DNA from: Pontibacter beigongshangensis
GTDB taxonomy: Bacteria; Bacteroidota; Bacteroidia; Cytophagales; Hymenobacteraceae
Direction: 5' to 3'
DNA: 64,000 bases
Assembly (NCBI RefSeq): GCF_014332515.1
Contig: NZ_VFSD01000025.1
Span: 45,448-109,447 of the forward strand
Shown here: one piece after another, positions 17,886 through 27,025 of the stretch
Layout: every line of letters starts with the position of its first letter
Numbering within the stretch: the stretch's first letter is position 1
Made by a program: the position numbers and the translations under genes
The notes under the pieces: model-generated
The model's input: the letters and a program-made list of their open reading frames with translations, nothing else
Told to the model about the DNA's origin: nothing
Databases searched by the model: none

Positions 17886-19889
17886 ATGGAAGCACTGGAA
17901 GGTAAACAACGCGTCGTAATCGAAAATGTGAAGCCGCAGCTGAATTGCGGACAATATCCTGTGAAGCGGGTGGTAGGAGAGGAGCTAAGGGTAACTGCAG
18001 ATATTTTTACTGATGGACATGATGAGGTAAAAGCCATTTTATGCTATAAAAACGCTAAAAAGAAAAGATGGGAGGAGGTGCCCATGCACTTCCTGGGCAA
18101 CGACCATTGGGAAGCCCGGTTTACGCCAGACAGCATGGGCCGCTTTGAATATACACTGCTGGGCTGGATAGATCATTTTTATACCTGGCAGAAAGGGCTA
18201 AAAAAGAAATATGAGGCCAACCAGGACATAAAAGTAGAACTGCAGATTGGCGCACAGTTGCTGGAGGAAACAGCTGCTGCCGCCAAACCTGGCCAGAGTA
18301 AGCGCCTGAAAAAATGGGCGAAAGAGCTACAAACCTCCGGTTCTGATGCTGATGCCGTTGCGCTGGCAACAGGCACTGACATAACGGAGCTGATGAACGC
18401 GGCCTCCGAACGAAAGAATGCCACCACCTACGATAAGGTGCTGGAAGTGGATGTGGAGCGGAAAAAAGCCTTGTTCAGTACCTGGTATGAGTTTTTTCCG
18501 CGCTCTGCGGCACAGGAGGCCGGGGCACATGGCACTTTCAAAGATTGCGAACGCCTGTTGCCACGCATTGCTGAGATGGGCTTCGATACTATTTACCTCC
18601 CACCGATCCACCCGATTGGCAGAGAATTCCGGAAAGGTAAAAACAATGCTGTAACGGCACAGCCCGGTGAACCCGGCTCGCCCTGGGCTATCGGGGCTGC
18701 TGAAGGCGGCCACAAGAGTATTTTGCCGGAGTTGGGAACACTAGATGATTTCAGGAGTTTTGTGGCTGCTGCCCGTGACCATGGTATAGAAATAGCACTG
18801 GATTTCGCTATTCAGTGCGCCCCGGATCACCCCTATGTAAAAGAGCATCCGCAGTGGTTTAAGTGGCGGCCGGATGGTACCGTGCAATATGCGGAGAACC
18901 CACCCAAGAAATACCAGGACGTACTGCCCGTAAACTTCGAAACAGAAGATTGGCAGAACCTGTGGCTTGAGCTAAAAAGCATTCTGGATCACTGGATAGC
19001 GCAGGGAGTGTATATCTTCAGGGTGGACAATCCCCACACCAAAACATTTGGCTTCTGGGAGTGGTGCATTAAGGAAATCCGAAAGCAGCACCCGCAGATC
19101 ATATTCCTGGCAGAGGCCTTTACCCGTCCCCGTGTAATGGAGCGGCTCGGCAAGATTGGCTTTACCCAGTCTTACACCTACTTTACCTGGCGCAACACCA
19201 GCCAGGAAATGAAGGAGTACCTGACGGAACTAACGCAAACCGAAATGCGCGACTATTACCGTCCGAACTTCTGGCCCAACACTCCTGATATTCTGCCAGT
19301 GTCGCTGGTAGATGGGGGCGAGGCCGGGCACATTGCCCGTGTGGTGATGGCGGCCACCCTGTCGTCTAACTACGGCCTGTACGGCCCGGTATATGAATTC
19401 GGCATAAACGTGCCCCACCCGGGCAAAGAAGAATATACTGAGTCAGAAAAGTACGAGATCAAGCACTGGGACTGGGGGCGCAAAACCAAGATAAGGGAGG
19501 TTATCACGCTCATCAACAAAATAAGGCAGGTAAACCCGGCCCTGCAAAGCACCTGGAATATCGAGTTTGCCAACACTGATAACCAACACCTGCTGGCCTA
19601 TTCAAAGGTAGACGAAGCCTCGGGCAATAAACTGCTGATGGTAGTGAATATGGACCCGCACCATGTGCAGCCGGGCTGGGTACAGGTGCCCTTACAGCGG
19701 TTCGGCCTCTCTTCAGACCAGCAGTACATCATGCACGACCTGCTGACCGAATACAAATATACCTGGACCGGCGAGTGGAATTACGTGGAACTGCGGCCGC
19801 ATGAGATGCCAGTGCACGTGTTCCGGCTGGAGGAAGCCAACGAAGGCATGGGCCACCAGGAATTAGACGACACCTTTCTCCCTCAATAA
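17886..19889 (+). CDS. glgE: Alpha-1,4-glucan:maltose-1-phosphate maltosyltransferase
   Basis: A 667-residue GH13_3 enzyme. An N-terminal domain of about 200 residues (RVTADIFTDGHDEVKAILCY) precedes the catalytic barrel. DTIYLPPIHPIGREFRKGKN is the GlgE signature. The nucleophile is D381 in FRVDNPHTK and the acid/base is E410 in FLAEAFTRP. It adds maltosyl units from maltose-1-phosphate to alpha-1,4-glucan. It is followed 35 bases later by the treS-maltokinase fusion, which makes its donor, and then glgB. It therefore defines the GlgE glucan pathway here; no glgA or glgC is in the window. Confidence 0.95.
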   Translation: MEALEGKQRVVIENVKPQLNCGQYPVKRVVGEELRVTADIFTDGHDEVKAILCYKNAKKKRWEEVPMHFLGNDHWEARFTPDSMGRFEYTLLGWIDHFYTWQKGLKKKYEANQDIKVELQIGAQLLEETAAAAKPGQSKRLKKWAKELQTSGSDADAVALATGTDITELMNAASERKNATTYDKVLEVDVERKKALFSTWYEFFPRSAAQEAGAHGTFKDCERLLPRIAEMGFDTIYLPPIHPIGREFRKGKNNAVTAQPGEPGSPWAIGAAEGGHKSILPELGTLDDFRSFVAAARDHGIEIALDFAIQCAPDHPYVKEHPQWFKWRPDGTVQYAENPPKKYQDVLPVNFETEDWQNLWLELKSILDHWIAQGVYIFRVDNPHTKTFGFWEWCIKEIRKQHPQIIFLAEAFTRPRVMERLGKIGFTQSYTYFTWRNTSQEMKEYLTELTQTEMRDYYRPNFWPNTPDILPVSLVDGGEAGHIARVVMAATLSSNYGLYGPVYEFGINVPHPGKEEYTESEKYEIKHWDWGRKTKIREVITLINKIRQVNPALQSTWNIEFANTDNQHLLAYSKVDEASGNKLLMVVNMDPHHVQPGWVQVPLQRFGLSSDQQYIMHDLLTEYKYTWTGEWNYVELRPHEMPVHVFRLEEANEGMGHQELDDTFLPQ

Positions 19890-19924
19890 ACTGGGAATCC
19901 CTTCATAATTCACTTATACCTACT

Positions 19925-22900
19925 ATGGCAGATAAAGAAACGCTGTTAGACGACAACATTCATTGGTACAAAGACGCGATCATCTACGAATTGCACATTA
20001 AAGCCTTTAAAGATGGCAATGGCGACGGTTACGGTGATTTTAAAGGTTTAATGCAGAAACTGGATTACCTGGAGGATCTGGGGGTAACAGCAATCTGGCT
20101 ATTGCCATTTTACCCGTCGCCACTCCGGGACGATGGGTACGATATCGCGGACTATTATAATATAAATCCTTCGTATGGCAACATGCAGGATTTTAAGCTT
20201 TTTGTAAAGGAGGCGCATCGCCGTGGCCTTAAGGTGATTACAGAGCTTGTTATCAACCACACCTCCGATCAGCACCCCTGGTTTCAGCGTGCCAGGAAAG
20301 CTAAAAAAGGATCTGCGCACCGCGACTATTATGTGTGGACGGACGACCCGAACAAGTACAATGAGGTGCGGATTATCTTTACCGATACTGAACCCTCTAA
20401 CTGGACCTGGGACCCGGTTGCAGGCCAATACTACTGGCACCGCTTTTTCTCTCACCAGCCTGACCTGAACTACGATAACCCGAGAGTGCAGCAGGAGGTG
20501 TTTAAAATGCTGGAATACTGGCTCGACCTGGGAGTGGATGGCTTCCGGCTGGATGCGGTGCCCTACCTGTTCGAACGCGATGGCACCAACTGCGAGAACC
20601 TGCCGGAGACGCATGCCTTCCTGAAAAAACTACGGGCGCATGTCGACAGTAAGTATACAGGAAAGTTGCTGCTGGCTGAGGCCAACATGTGGCCGGAAGA
20701 TTCCGCTGCATATTTTGGCGATGGCGATGCCTGCCACATGAACTACCACTTCCCGATTATGCCGCGGCTATTCATGGCTCTCAAAATGGAAGACCGCTAT
20801 CCTATCATCGACATCATTAACCAGACGCCCGCTATTCCGGAAGTTTGCCAGTGGGCCATGTTCCTGCGCAACCACGACGAACTGACGCTGGAGATGGTGA
20901 CGGATGAAGAACGGGATTACATGTACAAAGTGTACACAAAGGACCCCATGGCGAAAATAAACATCGGCATCCGCCACCGGCTGGCTCCGCTTCTGGGTAA
21001 CGACCGGGCCAAAATAGAGCTGATGAACGTGCTGCTCTTCTCGATGCGGGGAACTCCGGTAGTGTACTACGGCGATGAGATCGGCATGGGCGACAACTTC
21101 TTCCTGGGCGATCGGGATGGGGTGCGGACGCCGATGCAGTGGAATGACGACCGCAACGCAGGCTTCTCTACTGCCAATCCGCAAAAGCTGTACCTGCCCC
21201 TGATCATAGACCCGGAATATAAGTATGAGTCGGTGAACGTAGACACGCAGGAGCACAACCCGAACTCGCTGCTCTGGTGGACACGGCGCATTATCAACAT
21301 GCGCAAGCGTTACAAGGCCTTTGGTCGAGGCACTATTAAATTCCTGAATCCTTCCAACTCCAAAGTACTTGCTTTTGTGCGGGAGTACCAGGATGAGACC
21401 ATTCTGGTGATTGCCAACCTGTCGCGTTTTGCAGAAGCTGTTGAACTCGACCTGCGCGATTACAAAGGCCATATCCCGATGGAAGTGTTCAGCAAGAACA
21501 AATTCCCGATCATTAAGGACGAACCATACATCTTTACGATGGGCACCCACGGGTACTACTGGTTTGAGTTGCAGCCACAGGAGGTTGGGGCCTCGTTTGA
21601 TGCTGATAAGCAAAAGCCTGAAATGCAGCTGACTTCCCTGCGAACCGCCCTGACGGCCAAAGAACTGAAAGAACTGGAGTCGAAGGTGTTGCAGAAGTAC
21701 CTGATGCGCAGCCGCTGGTTTGGCGGAAAGGCCCGCACTATACAACGGATCCAGGTGATTTCTAATGTACCGCTTCAGGTAGGGAAGCAGGCCGCCTCAC
21801 TCCTGATGATAGAGGTAAACTACAACGAAGGGCTCCCGGAGATCTATCAGTTGCCAATTGCATTTGCTTCCGGCGACCAAGTAGAAGAATTGATAACCAC
21901 CTATCCAAGCAGTGTGATCGCCCGCGTGGCAATGGACTCCAAAGAAGGTATCCTGTATGATGCCTTGTACTGGGAGGATTTCCGGAACATGCTGTTCCAG
22001 TTAATGGCAAGGCGGAGAAGAGTCAAAACCGAAAATGGCGAACTGGTGGGCATGAGCAACAAAGAAGTAAGTGCAGCCCTGAAAGCCACGGACCAGCCTT
22101 TTACTTCCAAGATACTGAGTGCGGAGCAGAGCAACACATCAGTGCTTTACGGCGACCGCTACTTTATGAAGGTTTACCGCAAGCTTGACCGATCTGTGAA
22201 CCCGGATGTTGAGGTGATCCAGGCACTTTCTCAGCAAGCTGATTTTCCTTATGTACCAAAGTTTATGGGTACGCTGGAGCAGCATGAGGCTAAAAAGCAG
22301 CCGATGGTGCTTATGATGCTACAGGAATTCGTGCCGAACCAGGGTGATGTATGGGTGTACATGGAGAATTCCCTGAAACGCTTCTTTGAACGCTTGCTTA
22401 CCCAGGGTGAGCGCCTGGAACCGAAAAACCCTATTGGTACGCTCTCTAATCCTGTTCCATTCTCTGATGTGCCGGAAGAGGTGCAGATGCAGTTGGGCGG
22501 TGCACACGTAGAGCGCGTGGAACTCCTGGGGCAGCGTACTGCCGAAATGCACCTTGCCATCGCCAATATCGACCATAAGGATTTTACGCCAGAGGATTTC
22601 TCGTTGCACTACCAGCGGTCGCTTTACTCCTCGCTGACTTCGCTTGTTAGAAGCAGCTTTGATCTGTTGCAGAAAAAGCTGCCAGACTTGCCGGAGGCTA
22701 TTCAGGAAGAGGCAGAGGAGGTGCTGCAAATGCGTGGACAGGTGCTGGAGCAGCTAAAAATGATTTTTGCAAAAAAGATAGATACGCAGAAGATCCGTAC
22801 CCACGGCGACTACCACCTGGGGCAGGTATTGTTTACCGGCCGCGACTTTGTCATCATCGACTTTGAGGGTGAGCCGGCCCGCTCGTTCAGTGAACGCCGT

Positions 22901-23257
22901 TTGAAGCGCTCTCCGCTGCGCGATGTGGCCGGTATGATCCGGTCCTTCCACTATGCGGTGTACAACGCACTCTTCCAGGCGGGTTCCTTCCGGAAAGAAG
23001 ACAGCCAGTACCTGGAGCAGTGGGCTGAGCAGTGGTATCACTACGCCAGAGGGTTCTACACGCACAGTTACCTGCAGCAGGCCAAAGGCAGTGGTTTTGT
23101 GCCAGCCAAGGAGGAGGATTATAGCGTGCTGATGGAGACGTTCCTGCTTGAGAAAGCGATCTATGAATTAGGATACGAATTGAACAACCGTCCGGATTGG
23201 GTACTTATCCCGATCAGAGGCATAAAATATATCATGAGGAAGTATCAGAATGGCTAA
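19925..23257 (+). CDS. treS: Trehalose synthase / maltokinase fusion
   Basis: A 1110-residue two-domain protein. Residues 1-560 are a GH13_16 trehalose synthase: IIYELHIKAFKDGNGDGYGD, nucleophile D210 in GFRLDAVPYLFERDGTN, acid/base E252 in LLAEANMWPED, then LRNHDELTLEMVT. From about residue 575 there is a Pep2-type maltokinase: LMRSRWFGGKARTI, phosphate-loop-like region, catalytic THGDYHLGQVLF near 961 and IDFEGEPARS. The enzyme interconverts trehalose and maltose and phosphorylates maltose to maltose-1-phosphate, the GlgE donor. Fusion lets the intermediate pass directly. The 3' end overlaps glgB by 8 bases. Confidence 0.95.
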   Translation: MADKETLLDDNIHWYKDAIIYELHIKAFKDGNGDGYGDFKGLMQKLDYLEDLGVTAIWLLPFYPSPLRDDGYDIADYYNINPSYGNMQDFKLFVKEAHRRGLKVITELVINHTSDQHPWFQRARKAKKGSAHRDYYVWTDDPNKYNEVRIIFTDTEPSNWTWDPVAGQYYWHRFFSHQPDLNYDNPRVQQEVFKMLEYWLDLGVDGFRLDAVPYLFERDGTNCENLPETHAFLKKLRAHVDSKYTGKLLLAEANMWPEDSAAYFGDGDACHMNYHFPIMPRLFMALKMEDRYPIIDIINQTPAIPEVCQWAMFLRNHDELTLEMVTDEERDYMYKVYTKDPMAKINIGIRHRLAPLLGNDRAKIELMNVLLFSMRGTPVVYYGDEIGMGDNFFLGDRDGVRTPMQWNDDRNAGFSTANPQKLYLPLIIDPEYKYESVNVDTQEHNPNSLLWWTRRIINMRKRYKAFGRGTIKFLNPSNSKVLAFVREYQDETILVIANLSRFAEAVELDLRDYKGHIPMEVFSKNKFPIIKDEPYIFTMGTHGYYWFELQPQEVGASFDADKQKPEMQLTSLRTALTAKELKELESKVLQKYLMRSRWFGGKARTIQRIQVISNVPLQVGKQAASLLMIEVNYNEGLPEIYQLPIAFASGDQVEELITTYPSSVIARVAMDSKEGILYDALYWEDFRNMLFQLMARRRRVKTENGELVGMSNKEVSAALKATDQPFTSKILSAEQSNTSVLYGDRYFMKVYRKLDRSVNPDVEVIQALSQQADFPYVPKFMGTLEQHEAKKQPMVLMMLQEFVPNQGDVWVYMENSLKRFFERLLTQGERLEPKNPIGTLSNPVPFSDVPEEVQMQLGGAHVERVELLGQRTAEMHLAIANIDHKDFTPEDFSLHYQRSLYSSLTSLVRSSFDLLQKKLPDLPEAIQEEAEEVLQMRGQVLEQLKMIFAKKIDTQKIRTHGDYHLGQVLFTGRDFVIIDFEGEPARSFSERRLKRSPLRDVAGMIRSFHYAVYNALFQAGSFRKEDSQYLEQWAEQWYHYARGFYTHSYLQQAKGSGFVPAKEEDYSVLMETFLLEKAIYELGYELNNRPDWVLIPIRGIKYIMRKYQNG

Positions 23258-25589
23258 AAAGAAAGTAGATCAGACAAATACAGACAAGGAGAATACCACA
23301 CCTGCTGCCAAGGCCAGCTCTAAAAGGGGAACATCTAAAGCTGCTACAACGGCTGCATCGGAATCGGATGCCACTGCTGAACCCAAAAAAACCAGAGCCA
23401 GGACTAAGACTTCAGAAGCATTAACCTCATCTGCTGCCCCTGTGGCAGGTGAGGCTGCTCCTGCACCTAAAAAGAGGACAAGTGCCAGAGCAAAGGCCGC
23501 AGAGAGTGTCGCCCAGGCAGCTTCTCCAAACGAGACCCCGGTTCCTGCAAAGCGGACCAGGGCCAGAAAAGCTCCGGCCTCCCAGCCGGAAATTGAACCG
23601 GTGGTAACGCCCGAATCTGCCCACGAGGAGCACGTACAGCTTGCAGAGCAGGCTGCCCGGCCATCGGAGGCGAAGCAAGAGGTTAGTTACGATATCAGCC
23701 GCTTCACCGATTTTGATATGCACCTTTTCAGAGAGGGGAAACATTTTTCGCTCTATGAAAAACTGGGGTCGCATATTATGACGCACAAGGGCAGAACCGG
23801 GGTTTACTTTGCCGTGTGGGCACCTAATGCGGAAGGAGTATCTGTGATAGGCGACTTTAACCACTGGGATCGTGGCAGCCATCCGCTGCAGGCACGTCCT
23901 GACCACTCCGGTATCTGGGAAGGCTTTATTCCGGAGGTTGGGAACGGGATGCTGTACAAATACCATATTAAGTCGCGTTACCACCTATACCACGTAGAAA
24001 AGAGCGACCCTTTTGCTTTTTGCAGGGAAACTCCGCCGTTAACGGCCTCCGTGGTAACAGACCTCGACTACAACTGGCAAGACACAGGCTGGCTGCAGCA
24101 CCGCAAAAACATAGCAGATCAACCTCAGCCATATTCGGTGTATGAGTTGCACCTGGGGTCGTGGCGTACCAAGCCTGAAGATAACAACAGGCCGCTCACA
24201 TACCGGGAACTGGCAGAAGAGCTGCCAGCCTATGTAAAAGACATGGGCTTTACGCATGTGGAGTTCATGCCGATCATGTACCACCCCTTTAACGGCTCCT
24301 GGGGGTATCAAATTACCGGCTACTTCGCAGCTGCCAGCCAGTACGGATCGCCCTACGACCTGATGCACCTGATTGATGTGCTGCACCAGCACGGAATCGG
24401 GGTTATTCTGGACTGGGTTCCTTCTCATTTTCCATCTGATGAGCATGGGCTGGTATACTTCGATGGCACGCACCTCTTTGAGCACGCTGATGCCCGCAAA
24501 GGCTTCCACCCTGACTGGAACAGCTATATCTTTAACTATGGCCGGAACGAAGTACGCTCCTTCCTGATCAGCAATGCCCTGTTCTGGTTAGACAAGTACC
24601 ATGTAGATGGCTTGCGTGTAGATGCAGTAGCCTCAATGCTTTACCTCGATTACAGCCGGAAGGAAGGAGAGTGGATTCCGAACGAATACGGCGGGCGCGA
24701 AAACCTGGAAGCCATCTCGCTGCTCAAGGAGTTTAACCACGCCGTGCACCAGCGGTTCCCCGACGTGAAAACCATAGCCGAGGAGTCTACGGCCTGGCCT
24801 GGCGTTACGAACACGCTGGAGAACGGCGGCCTGGGCTTCGATATGAAGTGGATGATGGGCTGGATGCACGATACGCTGACTTATTTCTCGAAAGACCCCA
24901 TTTACCGCAAGCACCACCAGGGCGACATCACCTTCAGCATTATCTACGCGTTTTCGGAGCGCTTTATGCTGCCGCTCTCCCACGACGAAGTGGTGCATGG
25001 CAAAGGCTCGTTGCTGCGCAAGATGCCAGGCGATGAATGGCAGCAGTTTGCCAACCTGCGGGCGCTTTATGGTTACATGTATGCTCACCCAGGCGGCAAG
25101 CTGATGTTTATGGGCGGTGAAATTGCCCAAAGCAGCGAGTGGAACCACGACAGCAGCCTCGACTGGCACCTGCTCCAATATGGCTACCACGCCGGCGTGC
25201 AGCGTACGGTAAACCACCTGAATGAAATCTACAAAAATGAGCCCGCCCTGTATCGCTATGATTTCGACTGGCGCGGCTTTGAGTGGATAGACTACAACGA
25301 TGCCCACAACAGCGTGATAAGCTTTATGCGAAAAGGCGACGGTGTAGGGGAGATGATACTGGTAATCGCTAACTTTACACCTATGACGCACAAGCATTAC
25401 CGCTTAGGGGTGCCTGTGGAAGGACGTTGGCTGCAGATATACAACTCCGACGATGCCAGCTATGGTGGCAGCAATACCCATAATCCGGAGAACCTGCACT
25501 CATGGGCCTCGCCATACCATGGCAAGCCCTGCTCCCTGGATGTGGTTTTGCCTCCGCTGGCGGTTGTTTACCTAAAGTTTATGCCTTAG
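23250..25589 (+). CDS. glgB: 1,4-alpha-glucan branching enzyme with Lys/Ala-rich N-terminal extension
   Basis: A 779-residue protein. The branching enzyme proper starts near residue 150: FTDFDMHLFREGKHFSLYEK, CBM48 GVYFAVWAPNAEGVSVIGDF, then the barrel with ELHLGSWR, D458 (nucleophile, GLRVDAVASMLYLDYSR), E511 (IAEESTAWPGVT) and LPLSHDEVVHGKGSLL. It introduces alpha-1,6 branches into the GlgE product. The first 145 residues are unusual: low complexity, rich in Lys, Ala, Thr and Ser with KKTRARTK, KKRTSARAK and KRTRARKAP motifs, resembling histone H1-like tails. The start ATG 23250 lies inside the treS end (8-base overlap), so the extension is part of the frame. Confidence 0.93.
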   Translation: MAKKKVDQTNTDKENTTPAAKASSKRGTSKAATTAASESDATAEPKKTRARTKTSEALTSSAAPVAGEAAPAPKKRTSARAKAAESVAQAASPNETPVPAKRTRARKAPASQPEIEPVVTPESAHEEHVQLAEQAARPSEAKQEVSYDISRFTDFDMHLFREGKHFSLYEKLGSHIMTHKGRTGVYFAVWAPNAEGVSVIGDFNHWDRGSHPLQARPDHSGIWEGFIPEVGNGMLYKYHIKSRYHLYHVEKSDPFAFCRETPPLTASVVTDLDYNWQDTGWLQHRKNIADQPQPYSVYELHLGSWRTKPEDNNRPLTYRELAEELPAYVKDMGFTHVEFMPIMYHPFNGSWGYQITGYFAAASQYGSPYDLMHLIDVLHQHGIGVILDWVPSHFPSDEHGLVYFDGTHLFEHADARKGFHPDWNSYIFNYGRNEVRSFLISNALFWLDKYHVDGLRVDAVASMLYLDYSRKEGEWIPNEYGGRENLEAISLLKEFNHAVHQRFPDVKTIAEESTAWPGVTNTLENGGLGFDMKWMMGWMHDTLTYFSKDPIYRKHHQGDITFSIIYAFSERFMLPLSHDEVVHGKGSLLRKMPGDEWQQFANLRALYGYMYAHPGGKLMFMGGEIAQSSEWNHDSSLDWHLLQYGYHAGVQRTVNHLNEIYKNEPALYRYDFDWRGFEWIDYNDAHNSVISFMRKGDGVGEMILVIANFTPMTHKHYRLGVPVEGRWLQIYNSDDASYGGSNTHNPENLHSWASPYHGKPCSLDVVLPPLAVVYLKFMP

Positions 25590-25631
25590 CAGCTAATGCC
25601 GGTTGGGCCTATCTTGCCTGCCTAAAAATAA

Positions 25632-25674
25632 AGCATCGGCCGGTGTTCCTTTCCAGGAGGCACCGGCCGATGCT
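25632..25674. terminator. Strong hairpin after glgB
   Basis: AGCATCGGCCGGTG (25632-25645) pairs perfectly with CACCGGCCGATGCT (25661-25674), a 14-bp stem with a 15-base loop. Only a short T-rich run follows (CTTGTT). It lies between convergent glgB and the UPF0316 gene and is likely the operon terminator. Confidence 0.8.
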
Positions 25675-25684
25675 CTTGTTACGC

Positions 25685-25730
25685 AATTATTTAAATGAAA
25701 ACAGGCCTCCGGACCCTTTTTGCTGTTGAC
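25685..25730 (+). repeat. Dispersed bipartite repeat, forward copy
   Basis: AATTATTTAAATGAAAACAG, then GCCTCCGGAC, then TTTTTGCTGTTGACGCC. It ends 3 bases from the stop codon of the minus-strand UPF0316 gene. Confidence 0.7.
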
Positions 25731-25733
25731 GCC

Positions 25734-26333
25734 CTACTTCGATTTCTTCAAGGGAAACAGCCTGGAGAGCCTGGTCTTTTGGTCAGGTGTGTCCTGCGCC
25801 ACTTCGATTTCAGAAACAGACCTTACATCTTCTATGGAGTAAAACGCGTTGGGGTTAAAGTCGCGGATAATGCCGATGACTTCACCCAGCTTCTTGCGCC
25901 TCACGATCATGAAAAGGAGGTTTACCTTGCCACTGCTGCCTCTGGCATCCACACTGGTAAGGCGGTAGCCGCGCCCCCTTAGCCGGTCTATGAGCTTGGT
26001 TGCCTGCTCTACCGTGATAATGCGCACCACTACCTGCCCCAGTGCCAGCTTCTGCTCGATGCGCAGTCCCAGAAAATTGCCTGCTGCAAATCCGCCAGCC
26101 CATGCCAGGTAAGAAATAAAATTGCTCAGGTTCTGCATTACCTGCGTAATGGCAATAAGCCAGATCAGCACTTCTATAAACCCCAGAATAGGGGCGATCA
26201 TTTTATCGCCCTTCGAGATAAAGACAATCCGGAGAGTGCCCAGCGTAACGTCTACAATTCTGGCCAGGAAAATCAGGAGCGGAATGATCACCCACTCCAC
26301 AATGCCTGGATCTAAATCTTGAAAAAAGTTCAT
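25734..26333 (-). CDS. UPF0316/DUF2179 family membrane protein
   Basis: A 199-residue protein from ATG 26333; the longer frame from 26366 adds residues not typical of the family. Three hydrophobic segments fill the first half (WVIIPLLIFLARIVDVTLG, MIAPILGFIEVLIWLIAI, YLAWAGGFAAGNFLGL). The cytosolic C-terminal half is a DUF2179-like domain: VEQATKLIDRLRGRGYRLTS, GKVNLLFMIVRRKKL and FNPNAFYSIEDVRSV. UPF0316 proteins are inner-membrane proteins of unknown function; ligand binding by the DUF2179 part has been suggested. It is convergent to glgB and alone on its strand. Confidence 0.85.
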   Translation of the reverse strand: MNFFQDLDPGIVEWVIIPLLIFLARIVDVTLGTLRIVFISKGDKMIAPILGFIEVLIWLIAITQVMQNLSNFISYLAWAGGFAAGNFLGLRIEQKLALGQVVVRIITVEQATKLIDRLRGRGYRLTSVDARGSSGKVNLLFMIVRRKKLGEVIGIIRDFNPNAFYSIEDVRSVSEIEVAQDTPDQKTRLSRLFPLKKSK

Positions 26334-26406
26334 GTGCAAAAATAAGCTTTTAACCCTGACAAACACCCTTAAGGCAGCAGAATATGATGGCTAAGAAAAC
26401 AGAAGA

Positions 26407-26480
26407 TGCCGCTCCGCCTGCCAATTGCAGCTGAACGGGTTCTTGCTCTGGTGTTAGGCAGCCTGGCAGGCGGAGCGGCA
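26407..26480. repeat. 17-bp perfect inverted repeat with 40-base loop
   Basis: TGCCGCTCCGCCTGCCA at 26407-26423 is the exact reverse complement of TGGCAGGCGGAGCGGCA at 26464-26480. It is GC-rich in otherwise AT-rich surroundings. It lacks a following T tract. It may be a structured RNA stem or the ends of a small insertion. Confidence 0.7.
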
Positions 26481-26564
26481 GCCTGGCTAACAGCGGCTAA
26501 ACAGGCTTGGCCTGTGCCATACTATTGCTGAGCAGGCCAGCAGCAGTTTTTAAAATGAGGCGGC

Positions 26565-26595
26565 AATTATTGTAATGAAATGGCACCTCCTGCGT
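26565..26595 (+). repeat. Dispersed bipartite repeat, forward copy
   Basis: AATTATTGTAATGAAATGGC, then ACCTCCTGCG. AT half good, GC palindrome degraded. Confidence 0.5.
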
Positions 26596-27025
26596 ATCAG
26601 TTGCTGCCGGGCGGGCCATGGATTAGTCGCCTGCCTTACTAATAGTTGTTATTAATTGTGAATTCGGATTAAAATCAGTAATTTAAAAGATGCGTTAGGA
26701 TTAAAGCGTTATTTGTTTCAGAACTTATACCTATCCGGGCGTTATTTTTAAACTTTCGCTTATTAGTTGCAGATATTTTTGTTAAATTAAAATATTGGGC
26801 GGCACTAAAATAATTGGCCGGTCTTATTATTAATAGTGGATTTTATATATTGTTAAAACACAAAAACAGACTACTACGTAAGGATAAATAAAAAAGGACA
26901 CCGAAGTACTTCAGATTTTATATAAATATTGATTTAAGTTTAAATAAAATATTCCAGACTCTTAGAGGTCGTGTTTACTATCTAAAAGCACGCCTGAAGC
27001 TGCCTGAGTACAATTTCAAGAGCAC

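Larger units (their letters stand above)
26334..27025. other. Gap of 692 bases upstream of otsA-otsB
   Basis: No convincing gene. It holds a long perfect inverted repeat (26407-26480), one dispersed repeat copy (26565-26595) and then about 350 strongly AT-rich bases leading into the otsA-otsB start. TATTTTTG at 26774-26781 fits the -7 consensus TAnnTTTG, but no clear -33 TTTG stands at the right distance. Confidence 0.45.

Noticed and set aside
26407..26480. Integron attC site
   Set aside because: A GTTAGGC-like core occurs only once and inside the loop; the matching RYYYAAC partner and an integrase are absent.
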